This document shows positions 51,635 through 58,883 of a stretch of DNA of 64,000 nt, one piece after another. The notes below the pieces were generated by a model. The model ran no database searches and was not told the DNA's origin. It saw only the letters and a program-made list of their open reading frames with translations. Made by a program: the position numbers and the translations under genes. Source of the stretch: Cohnella silvisoli (GTDB taxonomy: Bacteria; Bacillota; Bacilli; Paenibacillales; Paenibacillaceae); contig NZ_JAIOAP010000003.1 in the NCBI RefSeq assembly GCF_021190915.1, forward strand, positions 62,001 through 126,000. Reading direction: 5' to 3'. The stretch's first letter is position 1. Each line of letters opens with the position of its first letter.

Positions 51635-52006
51635 ATGAATAAAGGTCAAGGCAACACATCATGGATATTCCCCGACTGCGAGTTGCCGCCGGCAGGAGAT
51701 TCCCTTCTGAAAGGGCATGAGTCGGTCATTGTGCTAAATTTGGGGCCGAGCGTGGCTAATCTTAGCTTAACGCTTTATTTTACGGACAGTGAGCCGGTAA
51801 AAAATATCGAGCTAAAGGTCGAAGGAGAAAGAGTACGCTGTCTGCGGTTGGATAATCCGGACGACTTAGGCGGATTTGTCGTTCCGAGAGAAGTGCAGTA
51901 TGCTCTCAAAGTCGTTAGCGATAGTCCGGTAGTCGTCCAATATGGAAGACTGGATACTAGACAAGATAATATGGCGTTCTACACGACAATGGGCTTCAGT
52001 GAATAA
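51635..52006 (+). CDS. ASRT-superfamily (sensory-rhodopsin-transducer-like) small protein
   Basis: 123 residues, AGGTGAGG just before ATG. The sequence follows the Anabaena sensory rhodopsin transducer family: SWIFPDCELPP, ESVIVLNLG, LTLYFTDSEPV, RLDNPDDLG and a C-terminal VVVQYGRLDTRQDN. The fold is a small beta-sandwich that forms oligomers. No rhodopsin gene is near. Homologues outside cyanobacteria have been proposed to bind sugars or other small ligands. As first gene of a LacI-controlled operon with a deacetylase and hydrolases, a ligand-binding or enzyme-accessory role is more likely than light signalling. Confidence 0.82.
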   Translation: MNKGQGNTSWIFPDCELPPAGDSLLKGHESVIVLNLGPSVANLSLTLYFTDSEPVKNIELKVEGERVRCLRLDNPDDLGGFVVPREVQYALKVVSDSPVVVQYGRLDTRQDNMAFYTTMGFSE

Positions 52007-52041
52007 ATAATCTAGTTCATAGAGAGCAGGGAGAAGAAACG

Positions 52042-52962
52042 ATGGACGACAAAATTCATGTAATCTTTGGCTTCGACATGGAAACGGATGTTGGCAGCTT
52101 CACCCCTTACTATAACGGTGTGCAGAATGCGACGGCGCCGCTAGTCGAAATGTTCGACAACAAGGGAATCAAAGGCACCTTTTTCTATACCGGTGACGCA
52201 GCTCGCAGAAATCCGGAAAGCGTGGAGTTGGTGAAGAAAAGCGGAAATGAAGTTGGAACCCACTCCTTGTTCCATGAGACGGTAGGCGACCAGCTATTCC
52301 CGATTCCGGGCGTCGTGCCGCTGCTTCCCGAAGAAGTGCCCTTTCGTATTCGCAAAGCTACGGAATGGGTAGAGGAGGTGCTGGGAGAGCGGCCGGTTTC
52401 GTTCCGTTGCCCAAGGCTATGGAGTTCCACGGCGGTCGTGAATGCTTTGGAAGAGCTCAATTACGCGGTCGATGCCTCCTATCCGATGTATTTTTACCGT
52501 GAAAGATTCGTTCCTTACCATCCAAGCGAGCAAGATTGGACCCAGGAAGGCAAGCTGAACATTCTCCAAATTCCGAATTTCGCAGACATGGTCATGAAGA
52601 GCAAGGACCCGGGCTTGGAGCGGGATCGGGATCAGTGGCCGCTATTTCGGACCAAGGGAGCCGATGCATTGATGAAACGCGTGGACAGCTTTATTAAGTT
52701 CATGCGGTCGAAAGGGCTTCCCGTCGTGCTTTGCTTCTATTTTCACCCTTGGGAATTTATTCCGATTGAAAAAAGCTACCATTACGGAGAATGCAGAGTC
52801 ACTCCGGATCGTTTCCTCACGCTGAATTGCGGAGACAAGGCGATGAGCGAGTTTGGAATTCTCATAGACCGGTTGAAGGATTTAGGAGCGGAATTCCATC
52901 GTGCGGACGAATTCGCCGGTCGTTGGAATAAGGCTTACGATGGTCAAATCGCTAGCGTATAA
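52042..52962 (+). CDS. Polysaccharide deacetylase-like (NodB/PuuE-type) hydrolase
   Basis: 306 residues, no signal peptide, GGGAG before ATG. NodB motifs: FDMETD (catalytic base and metal Asp), THSLFHE (His/His metal pair), FRCPRLW (motif 3) and a late FYFHPWEF (catalytic His). The cytoplasmic location and length recall the PuuE allantoinase-like and chitooligosaccharide deacetylase groups, so a small N-acyl or ureido compound is as likely as a polymer. It is 35 nt after the ASRT gene and 35 nt before the M24 gene. Confidence 0.85.
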   Translation: MDDKIHVIFGFDMETDVGSFTPYYNGVQNATAPLVEMFDNKGIKGTFFYTGDAARRNPESVELVKKSGNEVGTHSLFHETVGDQLFPIPGVVPLLPEEVPFRIRKATEWVEEVLGERPVSFRCPRLWSSTAVVNALEELNYAVDASYPMYFYRERFVPYHPSEQDWTQEGKLNILQIPNFADMVMKSKDPGLERDRDQWPLFRTKGADALMKRVDSFIKFMRSKGLPVVLCFYFHPWEFIPIEKSYHYGECRVTPDRFLTLNCGDKAMSEFGILIDRLKDLGAEFHRADEFAGRWNKAYDGQIASV

Positions 52963-52997
52963 GATTTACATTCGAGCCAATGAGGAGATATGAAACC

Positions 52998-54170
52998 ATG
53001 ACAACTCACGTAAAAATTCCCGATCACGAATACCAGGAGCGCGTTCAGAAAGCAGCGAAGCTGACGGCGGAAGCCGGACTCGATATTCTGATCGTTAACT
53101 CTAACGAAGCGGACTATGCTAACGTAAGGTATTTCAGCGGATTTTGGCCTTTATTCGAACGGGCGGGCGTGGCGATCTCGGCATCCGGAAAGGCTGCTCT
53201 AATGGTCGGACCGGAAAGCACGATTTATGCTTCGGACTTCAGCCGCATCGACAGCATTTTTTGCATGATGGAGTACCGCGAGTCCGCTGATCCGGCCTAT
53301 CCGCAGATCAAGCCGGATACGTACAACGATGTATTTAAGTCTTTAGGCGTTAACGGCTCGAAGCTCAGGATCGGCGTTGCCAGCTTCCTGGATACGACAG
53401 TGATCATGATGGAAGGCCTGAAAAATAGCTTTCCGGATGCTGAGATCGTACGCGCGGATCCGATCATGGTGAAGTTGCGTTCGATTAAATCCGAGAATGA
53501 GCTCAACTGTATGCGCGAAGGCTTCCGCATAACGGAGCTTGCGACGCGTGAAGTCATCCGCACGATTCGTCCCGGCATGACGGAGTGCCAGATGGTCGGC
53601 GTAGCCCAACGAGTTATTTATGAAAACGGAGCGGAGTACGAAGGGCTGCCGATGTATATTTTCAGCGAGAAATCGACGCGCCATGCGATCTCCCGCTCAT
53701 CTCACCGCATAATTAACAAGGGCGATATCGTGCAACTGAATTTGTCCGCGAAGGTGGACGGGTATTCTCCGAGTATCGGCATGCCGATCAGTTTGGGTAA
53801 ACTGACAGCCGAGCGCCGGGAAATCATCGAGTTTGGGCTGAAGGCTCATGAGTGGACCCAGGCTAACCTGAAAGCAGGCGTATTGTCCAGTTCCGTTGCC
53901 GAAGGATTTCTGCAATTTTATAAGGATAACGGGTATGAGAAAAATTATTTGTACGGACCTTGCCATGGAACGGGCATGATCGAAGTTGAGGCCCCTTGGA
54001 TGGAAACCTCCTCTAACTATATCCTTCAGCCTAATATGACCTTCCAAGTCGATACATTCGTAACGACGGATACGTTCGGAATTCGTTGGGAGAAGGGCGT
54101 CGTCATTCGAGAAGGCGGATGCGAAGTGCTCTGCAGCCCGATCGGCCAAATTCATGAGCTTGAATTCTAA
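52998..54170 (+). CDS. M24-family creatinase/prolidase-like protein with altered metal ligands
   Basis: 390 residues from ATG 52998. An N-terminal creatinase domain (residues 1-165) precedes the pita-bread catalytic domain. The first two metal Asp residues of M24 aminopeptidases are replaced: VQLNLSAKVDGY gives Asn248, and SPSIG gives Ser259. The HGTGM histidine (His323) remains. Pseudomonas creatinase likewise works without metal, so this protein may hydrolyse a C-N bond in a creatine- or hydantoin-like amide rather than a peptide. It sits between a NodB-type deacetylase and an M81 hydrolase. Family sure; chemistry inferred. Confidence 0.85.
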   Translation: MTTHVKIPDHEYQERVQKAAKLTAEAGLDILIVNSNEADYANVRYFSGFWPLFERAGVAISASGKAALMVGPESTIYASDFSRIDSIFCMMEYRESADPAYPQIKPDTYNDVFKSLGVNGSKLRIGVASFLDTTVIMMEGLKNSFPDAEIVRADPIMVKLRSIKSENELNCMREGFRITELATREVIRTIRPGMTECQMVGVAQRVIYENGAEYEGLPMYIFSEKSTRHAISRSSHRIINKGDIVQLNLSAKVDGYSPSIGMPISLGKLTAERREIIEFGLKAHEWTQANLKAGVLSSSVAEGFLQFYKDNGYEKNYLYGPCHGTGMIEVEAPWMETSSNYILQPNMTFQVDTFVTTDTFGIRWEKGVVIREGGCEVLCSPIGQIHELEF

Positions 54171-54201
54171 TCCGCAACTAGATTGATGGGAGAGCGACCG
54201 A

Positions 54202-55701
54202 ATGTCTTCAAGGAAGCGGAAAATTGCCGTCGGAGGTATTTTCCATGAAACGAATACGTTTGCGCCGGGATTGACGGAGCTTGATGCATTCCGGGGTGAA
54301 TGGATCAGTGGAATGGATGCTTTTCTAGAGCGTTATGAGGGTACAAGAACCTCAATGGGCGGTGTTATTGAAGCGGTCGCCGCTCTCGGAGCCGAGTTGG
54401 CTCCGGGTCTTTACGCGGCGGCAACGCCAAGCGGTATGGTCGCTTCGGCAGCAGCCGAACAGCTCTTGGTTGAGTTTATTGACTCTATCGATGCGGAGGC
54501 CGACGGTTTAGTCATCATCATGCATGGGGCTATGGTAGCGGAAGGTTATCCGGATCTGGAGGGCGAGTGTCTGCGGCGACTGCGCGCCCGGTTCGGGGAC
54601 GGCTTTCCCATAGCGATGACATTGGACTTGCATGGCAATATTAGTCCGGACATGGCGGAACTTGCCGATTTTATCGTGGGCTACGATACTTATCCTCATA
54701 TCGATATGTTCGAGCGGGCAGTTGATGCAGTGGGATTGCTTGTTCATTTAATAGAAGGCGACATTGCTCCGGTCCGATCTTACGTGCATACGGGGATGCT
54801 GATTACTCCGCAAGCGATGCTGACGACGGACGGTTTTATGAAGGAGCTCATGGAGGCCGCGTTTTCTTTGAAATCGGATCCACGCGTATTAAACGTTACG
54901 GTGGTGGGAGGGTTTCCGTACAGCGATGTCGCCGACGCCGGCATGACGTTCGTCGTGACAACAGACGGCGATCCGGATTTGGCTGAACGGTGCGCATCTA
55001 AGTTGGCAGGGATGGCGATTGGGCGTAAAGACGAGTTTAAGGTCGATTATCTGCCTCCTAATGAAGCCATCCAGGCTGCCCTTGCCTTTGAAGAAGGCCG
55101 CGTTATTCTCGCCGAAGGCTCCGATAATGTAGGAGGCGGCGCGCCTGCGGATGCGACGCACGTGCTCGCGCTGCTAGTCGGAGTTCCCAAGCAAGCACTG
55201 ATCGTCATTCGGGATGCCGATGCGATCAACTCAGCAATTACGGCGGGAATCGGCGGGCAATTCAGCAAAACGATCGGCGGTAAAAGCGGACATATGCACG
55301 GTGAGCCGGTAGCGGTGCAGGGTATTGTACGTCATTTGTTTGACGGCAACTATCGTCATCGGGGAGCTTACATGACCGGACATCAAGCGTTCATGGGGCG
55401 GACCGCGGTCATCGAATGCGGTAAGCTTACGATCATATTAACCGAGAAGCGTGTCGCACCATGGGATCCGGGCCATATTTTATCGGTCGGGCTTGATCCT
55501 AAGGATTTCCATTTGATCGTCGTTAAGTCGGCGATTGCTTGGCAGACGGCGTTCGGTACCTATCCGCGGAAAGTTATTCACGTGGATTCGCCCGGTTGCT
55601 GCAGCGCGAATTTGAGCCATTTTCAGTACGGAAATATTCTGAGGCCGATCTATCCGTTCGATTCGGAGCCGCTTCCCAGATACCGCGTCTATGAATCTTG
55701 A
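54202..55701 (+). CDS. M81 family (MlrC-like) metallohydrolase, second member
   Basis: 499 residues. HETNTFAPG near the N-terminus and the ligand set D142-x-H144 (LDLHGN) plus H166 (TYPHIDM) have the same numbering as the 4447 protein. A glycine-rich EGSDNVGGGAPAD lies near residue 305, and the C-terminal half carries KSGHMHGEPV. It lies 31 nt after the M24 gene and is last in the LacI-regulated operon before a terminator. It probably cleaves an amide, ring or peptide-like bond together with the NodB and M24 proteins; none of the three needs to act on true peptides. Confidence 0.85.
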   Translation: MSSRKRKIAVGGIFHETNTFAPGLTELDAFRGEWISGMDAFLERYEGTRTSMGGVIEAVAALGAELAPGLYAAATPSGMVASAAAEQLLVEFIDSIDAEADGLVIIMHGAMVAEGYPDLEGECLRRLRARFGDGFPIAMTLDLHGNISPDMAELADFIVGYDTYPHIDMFERAVDAVGLLVHLIEGDIAPVRSYVHTGMLITPQAMLTTDGFMKELMEAAFSLKSDPRVLNVTVVGGFPYSDVADAGMTFVVTTDGDPDLAERCASKLAGMAIGRKDEFKVDYLPPNEAIQAALAFEEGRVILAEGSDNVGGGAPADATHVLALLVGVPKQALIVIRDADAINSAITAGIGGQFSKTIGGKSGHMHGEPVAVQGIVRHLFDGNYRHRGAYMTGHQAFMGRTAVIECGKLTIILTEKRVAPWDPGHILSVGLDPKDFHLIVVKSAIAWQTAFGTYPRKVIHVDSPGCCSANLSHFQYGNILRPIYPFDSEPLPRYRVYES

Positions 55702-55727
55702 GTTCAAGGCAATCAGAGTACGACAAG

Positions 55728-55760
55728 CCGAAGTATCCTTACTGGACTTCGGTTTTTTTT
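55728..55760 (+). terminator. Terminator of the ASRT operon
   Basis: CCGAAGT / ACTTCGG, a 7-bp stem with an 11-nt loop followed by eight T. Confidence 0.92.
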
Positions 55761-55761
55761 A

Positions 55762-55980
55762 CACGCTAGAAAGTATAGAATCCCAGCAACCCGGTAACTC
55801 GGCAGCCCCAGCGTTTTATTATTCTAAGCGGGAAACAAGGCGTTAGTTTATAGGATAAAATCATCTTTTCCCGTCTAGGTGGAAGCTCTACTTAGTAGTC
55901 AACATGGCCCCCAACCCCACCAAACATGCCCCTAGGCACCTACACATCTGGGGAAAATAGGGAAAACCGGACCTAGTTTC
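55762..55980. other. Non-coding stretch, nothing recognised
   Basis: About 220 bp with no convincing CDS on either strand. A few short inverted segments occur (for example CCTAGG.. and GGAAAC-type halves around 55905-55980), but none is a clear terminator or riboswitch. It leads into the repeat copies at 55981. Confidence 0.4.
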
Positions 55981-56026
55981 CGTGCCATTTCGGAGAAATC
56001 GTACCATTATCCCCTTGCCTCAGAAG
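55981..56026 (-). repeat. Inverted partial copy of the 71-bp intergenic repeat
   Basis: Read on the minus strand it gives CTTCTGAGGCAAGGGGATAA then TGGTACG, closely matching the start of the tandem units at 57337-57510 on the plus strand (CTTCTGATGCGAAGGGATAA). It lies on the other side of the transposase-like gene, in opposite orientation. Confidence 0.7.
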
Positions 56027-56029
56027 TGT

Positions 56030-56190
56030 GTTGCCCATCAGAGGATATTCGAACGCCATGATTTGAGAGAAAGTTGCAATCAACGGATTTTCGAATGTCA
56101 TGACTTGAGTAGGCAGTTGCCAATCAGTGGATATTCGAATGCCATGACTTGAGTGGGGAGTTGCGATCAACGGATTCCCGGATACCACGC
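56030..56190 (+). repeat. 43-bp imperfect tandem repeat, about 3.7 units
   Basis: Units start at 56030, 56073, 56116 and 56160. Each begins (G)TTGC, then ATCA, GGAT and TTCGAA(T/C)GCCATGA, then TTGAG. Unit 4 is degenerate. No coding frame runs through it. Confidence 0.8.
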
Positions 56191-56266
56191 ACAAATTTGC
56201 CGTTTCGTGAATTGAATTGGGATGGAACGGATTATCGGCAACTTAAAAAAGCAGGCATCCCAAGCA

Positions 56267-57193
56267 TCAAGCGTTCCATAGGGTGAGATATTTTCCTTTC
56301 CACTTCGCTTTGCTCCCCCAGACCACCCAGGGAACGGTGAGAACCGGTTTGCTGCGGGTCAGATCTTTGTAAGTCAAGGTTGGCGTCACAGCGCACCAAT
56401 GGAGCAGTTGGCTGAAGACGGGGATATTGCGGAGTTTTAAGTTCAACCGGAAACAAAACTCGTCTAAATAAGCCTGCAAATGTTTGGCTCCGATGCCTTG
56501 AAACGTATTGTTTAGCCACTGGGTCACCTTCCACTTGATGGGGTTCAAAGCAGGGTGAAGTTTGCCGCGCCCCAAAACGGTCACTGCCTGTCCATCTATA
56601 TGATTGTCAACGAACGCTTGGACGCCAGGTTTTTCAATCCACCTCAACGCGTTATTCACATGGCTGGGATCTGGTTGTTTGATTTTGACTTGCTTAGGCT
56701 CGTCTCGCTCGTCGAGGGATCCGCCGATCAACAGCGGCTGCTGGGCCTCGCTATAATACGTATAACCGTAAGAGATAGGGTCAACTCGCACAACACCCGT
56801 GAGCGGGTCGGCTTCATCGGCTTGTTGCAGGGCATGGCGGATTTTTCTTGCGATGAGCCACGCGGTCTTATAGGTGACCTGAATCACTTGGGACAGGCGG
56901 GAGGCGCTGATGCCGGAGGGCCGGGAGATGAGAAACATCGCTTGGAACCAGCGGGTCAACAAAGTGGAGCTACCTTCCATGATGGTGCCGGCGATGACAG
57001 ACGTCTGATGGCGACAGGAGCGGCATTCGTAGAGAGGCAGTCTGCGCGTTTGGATAAGATAAAAGTGAGGATGACGACAAGTCGGGCAACGGAAGCCGTC
57101 CGGCCATCTGGCTTCGAACAGCGCCTCGGCGCAAGTCTGCTCAGAGTTGAACTGCTGGCAAAATGCCTCGAAGGTCAGATGATCTGGAAACAT
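56267..57193 (-). CDS. IS1595/ISXO2-like transposase, catalytically degenerate
   Basis: 308 residues from ATG 57193, chosen because GGGAGGG lies 6 nt upstream. An N-terminal zinc ribbon (CPTCRH...CRSCRH, about residues 36-61) is followed by the family helix block (TIMEGSSTLLTRWFQAMFLI, ISASRLSQ, TYKTAWLIARKIRHAL). The catalytic domain is weak: the usual EVDE start reads RVDP, and the HTN-x-IE segment is not found. The C-terminal signature KHLQAYLDEFCFRLN is preserved. No terminal inverted repeats were found. It may be a domesticated or decayed transposase. Its promoter region holds two LexA-type boxes, and inverted copies of a 71-bp repeat flank it. Confidence 0.7.
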   Translation of the reverse strand: MFPDHLTFEAFCQQFNSEQTCAEALFEARWPDGFRCPTCRHPHFYLIQTRRLPLYECRSCRHQTSVIAGTIMEGSSTLLTRWFQAMFLISRPSGISASRLSQVIQVTYKTAWLIARKIRHALQQADEADPLTGVVRVDPISYGYTYYSEAQQPLLIGGSLDERDEPKQVKIKQPDPSHVNNALRWIEKPGVQAFVDNHIDGQAVTVLGRGKLHPALNPIKWKVTQWLNNTFQGIGAKHLQAYLDEFCFRLNLKLRNIPVFSQLLHWCAVTPTLTYKDLTRSKPVLTVPWVVWGSKAKWKGKYLTLWNA

Positions 57194-57211
57194 AGACTTC
57201 CCTCCCGAAAT

Positions 57212-57261
57212 AGAACGCTTGTTCGTATTCATATCATACCAAACATACGTTCTATTTTCAA
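57212..57261 (-). promoter_or_regulatory. Transposase-like gene promoter with two LexA (SOS)-type boxes
   Basis: Minus-strand -35 TTGAAA (57261-57256), a 17-bp spacer and -10 TATGAT (57238-57233). Box 1, AGAACGTATGTTTG (57253-57240), fills the spacer. Box 2, CGAACAAGCGTTCT (57225-57212), sits at the expected start site. The Bacillus SOS consensus is CGAACRNRYGTTCG; box 2 matches 13 of 14 and box 1 12 of 14. Confidence 0.65.
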
Positions 57262-57336
57262 GAGATATCGGGTAAAATTTCAACGTTTCAGGTTTGTTTT
57301 CAAAAGCATGAACAAGGATTCCTCCCCCTCCCCCCT

Positions 57337-57510
57337 GATCGGAAGGGATAATGGTACGTTTTCGCGAAAAGGAGGTAGGGAAGATGCGGTGGTCCTATTC
57401 TCCTTCTGATGCGAGGGGATAATGGTTCGTTTCGCGGAAAGGAGGTAGGGAAAGCTGCGATGGGCCTATTCTGCTTCTGATGCGAAGGGATAATGATACG
57501 TTTTCGCGAA
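57337..57510 (+). repeat. 71-bp tandem intergenic repeat, about 2.4 units
   Basis: Units start at 57337, 57408 and 57479. Each contains AGGGGATAATGGT-CGTTT-CGCG-like sequence, AAAGGAGGTAGGGAA and CCTATTCT-CTTCT. The third unit stops after about 32 bp. An inverted partial copy is at 55981-56026. Confidence 0.85.
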
Positions 57511-57580
57511 CAGCGCTGGCATGCACAGGAATGTCGGACCGGTCGACCTCCATAGTAACAAGGGAGTTCATGGGTACGAT

Positions 57581-57636
57581 TGCTTTATTACGGAAATCCG
57601 CTAAAAGAATGAGGGGTAGATTTCCGTAATAAAGCA
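57581..57636. repeat. Perfect 18-bp inverted repeat
   Basis: TGCTTTATTACGGAAATC and its exact complement GATTTCCGTAATAAAGCA enclose a 20-nt loop. There is no gene directly upstream on either strand and no T-run, so it is not a standard terminator. It could be a small palindromic mobile element or a structured RNA. Confidence 0.75.
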
Positions 57637-57663
57637 TAGGCTTCGCGCGTATCCGCTCCTGAA

Positions 57664-57692
57664 TTGACAATCCTAATAGGCAAGAATATACT
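57664..57692 (+). promoter_or_regulatory. Promoter of the LacI-SMP-30 operon
   Basis: TTGACA (57664-57669), a 17-bp spacer and TATACT (57687-57692). As in the ASRT operon, the operator begins 2 bp after the -10. Confidence 0.85.
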
Positions 57693-57694
57693 TT

Positions 57695-57710
57695 GAGAAA
57701 ACGTTGTACC
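57695..57710 (+). promoter_or_regulatory. LacI-type operator at the lacI-like promoter
   Basis: GAGAAAACGTTGTACC differs by one base from O1 of the ASRT operon and is in the same place relative to the -10. It indicates autoregulation. Confidence 0.75.
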
Positions 57711-57773
57711 CACTTAATACCGCTATTTGAGTCGATAAATTTAGTAGAATTACTTCATATAAAGAATACAGAT

Positions 57774-57789
57774 GAGAAAACGTTATTTC
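57774..57789 (+). promoter_or_regulatory. Second LacI-type operator, near the lacI-like start codon
   Basis: GAGAAAACGTTATTTC lies 79 bp after the first site and 18 bp before the ATG at 57808. It is a weaker match in its right half. Confidence 0.6.
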
Positions 57790-57807
57790 TTGATATAACA
57801 GGGGGTT

Positions 57808-58836
57808 ATGACGATTCAACTCAAGGATATCGCAAAGCAATTGAACGTATCTGTGTCCACGGTGTCCAAAACCATTAATGGTACCGGCAGGGTGGGAAAG
57901 GAGACACGAGAACGTATATTGGCCGCAATCAAGGAGTCGGGTTATCAGCCGAATGAGGTCGCCCGGAGCCTAAAGCGCAAGAGCACCCGTTCGTTGGGTG
58001 TTATTGTAGCGGATATTTCCAATAGCTTCTACGCCAAGGTTATTAAAGGCGTGGAGAAGGTAGCCAGCGCAAACGATCATAATGTGTTCGTCTGTAACAC
58101 GGACGAGAAGATAGGTAAAGAAGAGGAATACGTGCGGGTTCTGCTGCAGAATCAGGTGAGCGGACTGGTGATTGCCACCGTTGGCGGGGATCCCAACCTG
58201 TTTCAGCCCTATATTAAATCGGGAATCCCCTTCGTCTTTATTGATAACTTGCCGGACACGGATGACAACTTCGATCTGGTCACGATCGACAATGCCAAAG
58301 CGAGCCACAGCATTGCTCAGCACCTTATCGATCAGGGGCATCGCAAGCTGGCGCTTATTACGGGACCGCTGAATCAATCAACGGCTTCGGAACGGAAAAA
58401 AGGCTTTCAGAAATGCCTCGAGGACAATGGCATTCCGCTGCAGGATGAATGGATCGGAGTCGGCGAGTTCAAAAGCGAAAGCGGTTATCAGATCATGACG
58501 GAATGGCTAAAGCGGGATGAGCGGCCATCCGCCTTGTTCGCCGCCAACGATTTTCTGTTGTACGGAGCAATCAAGGCAATCTATGAGAAGGGGTTAAAGA
58601 TTCCCGAAGACATTGCCGTAGCCTGCTTCGATGCGCACGACGAAACGGGGCTTCTTCGGCCTAGAATCACCTCTATCATACAGCCCGCCTTTGAAATCGG
58701 TTCGATCGCCGCCGAGATTATTATGCGCAAGGAGCGAAACAAAGAGCGGAAGCTTTTCGAGAAAATCGTGCTGGAGCCGACCTTATTAATGAACGAATCG
58801 AGCCTTGGCGTTGTAGACAAGGATGAGAGCTTTTAG
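57808..58836 (+). CDS. LacI-family transcriptional regulator
   Basis: 342 residues. The N-terminal helix-turn-helix and hinge (IQLKDIAKQLNVSVSTVSKT, then GYQPNEVARSLK) are classic. A periplasmic-binding-protein-like effector domain follows (TRSLGVIVADISNSFYAKVI, FVFIDN, LFAANDFLLYGAIKAI). GGGGG lies only 2-3 nt before ATG. Its promoter and that of the operon at 51635 carry the same GRGAAAACGTTRT sites, so both are its probable targets. The inducer is likely a sugar acid, lactone or amide handled by the SMP-30, NodB, M24 and M81 proteins. Confidence 0.93.
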   Translation: MTIQLKDIAKQLNVSVSTVSKTINGTGRVGKETRERILAAIKESGYQPNEVARSLKRKSTRSLGVIVADISNSFYAKVIKGVEKVASANDHNVFVCNTDEKIGKEEEYVRVLLQNQVSGLVIATVGGDPNLFQPYIKSGIPFVFIDNLPDTDDNFDLVTIDNAKASHSIAQHLIDQGHRKLALITGPLNQSTASERKKGFQKCLEDNGIPLQDEWIGVGEFKSESGYQIMTEWLKRDERPSALFAANDFLLYGAIKAIYEKGLKIPEDIAVACFDAHDETGLLRPRITSIIQPAFEIGSIAAEIIMRKERNKERKLFEKIVLEPTLLMNESSLGVVDKDESF

Positions 58837-58883
58837 ATAGTATAAAGGGGAGAAAGTTTGGAGAAACGATTGGGGGCAAAAGA

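Noticed and set aside
55981..56190. Repeat region as a CRISPR array
   Set aside because: The repeat units adjoin without unique spacers and are imperfect; no cas genes are present.
56555..57409. Long plus-strand frame opposite the transposase-like gene
   Set aside because: It is a mirror of the minus-strand gene, which has the zinc ribbon, family motifs, promoter and ribosome binding site.
57395..57670. Minus-strand frame through the tandem and inverted repeats
   Set aside because: It is composed of repeat DNA and has no ribosome binding site.
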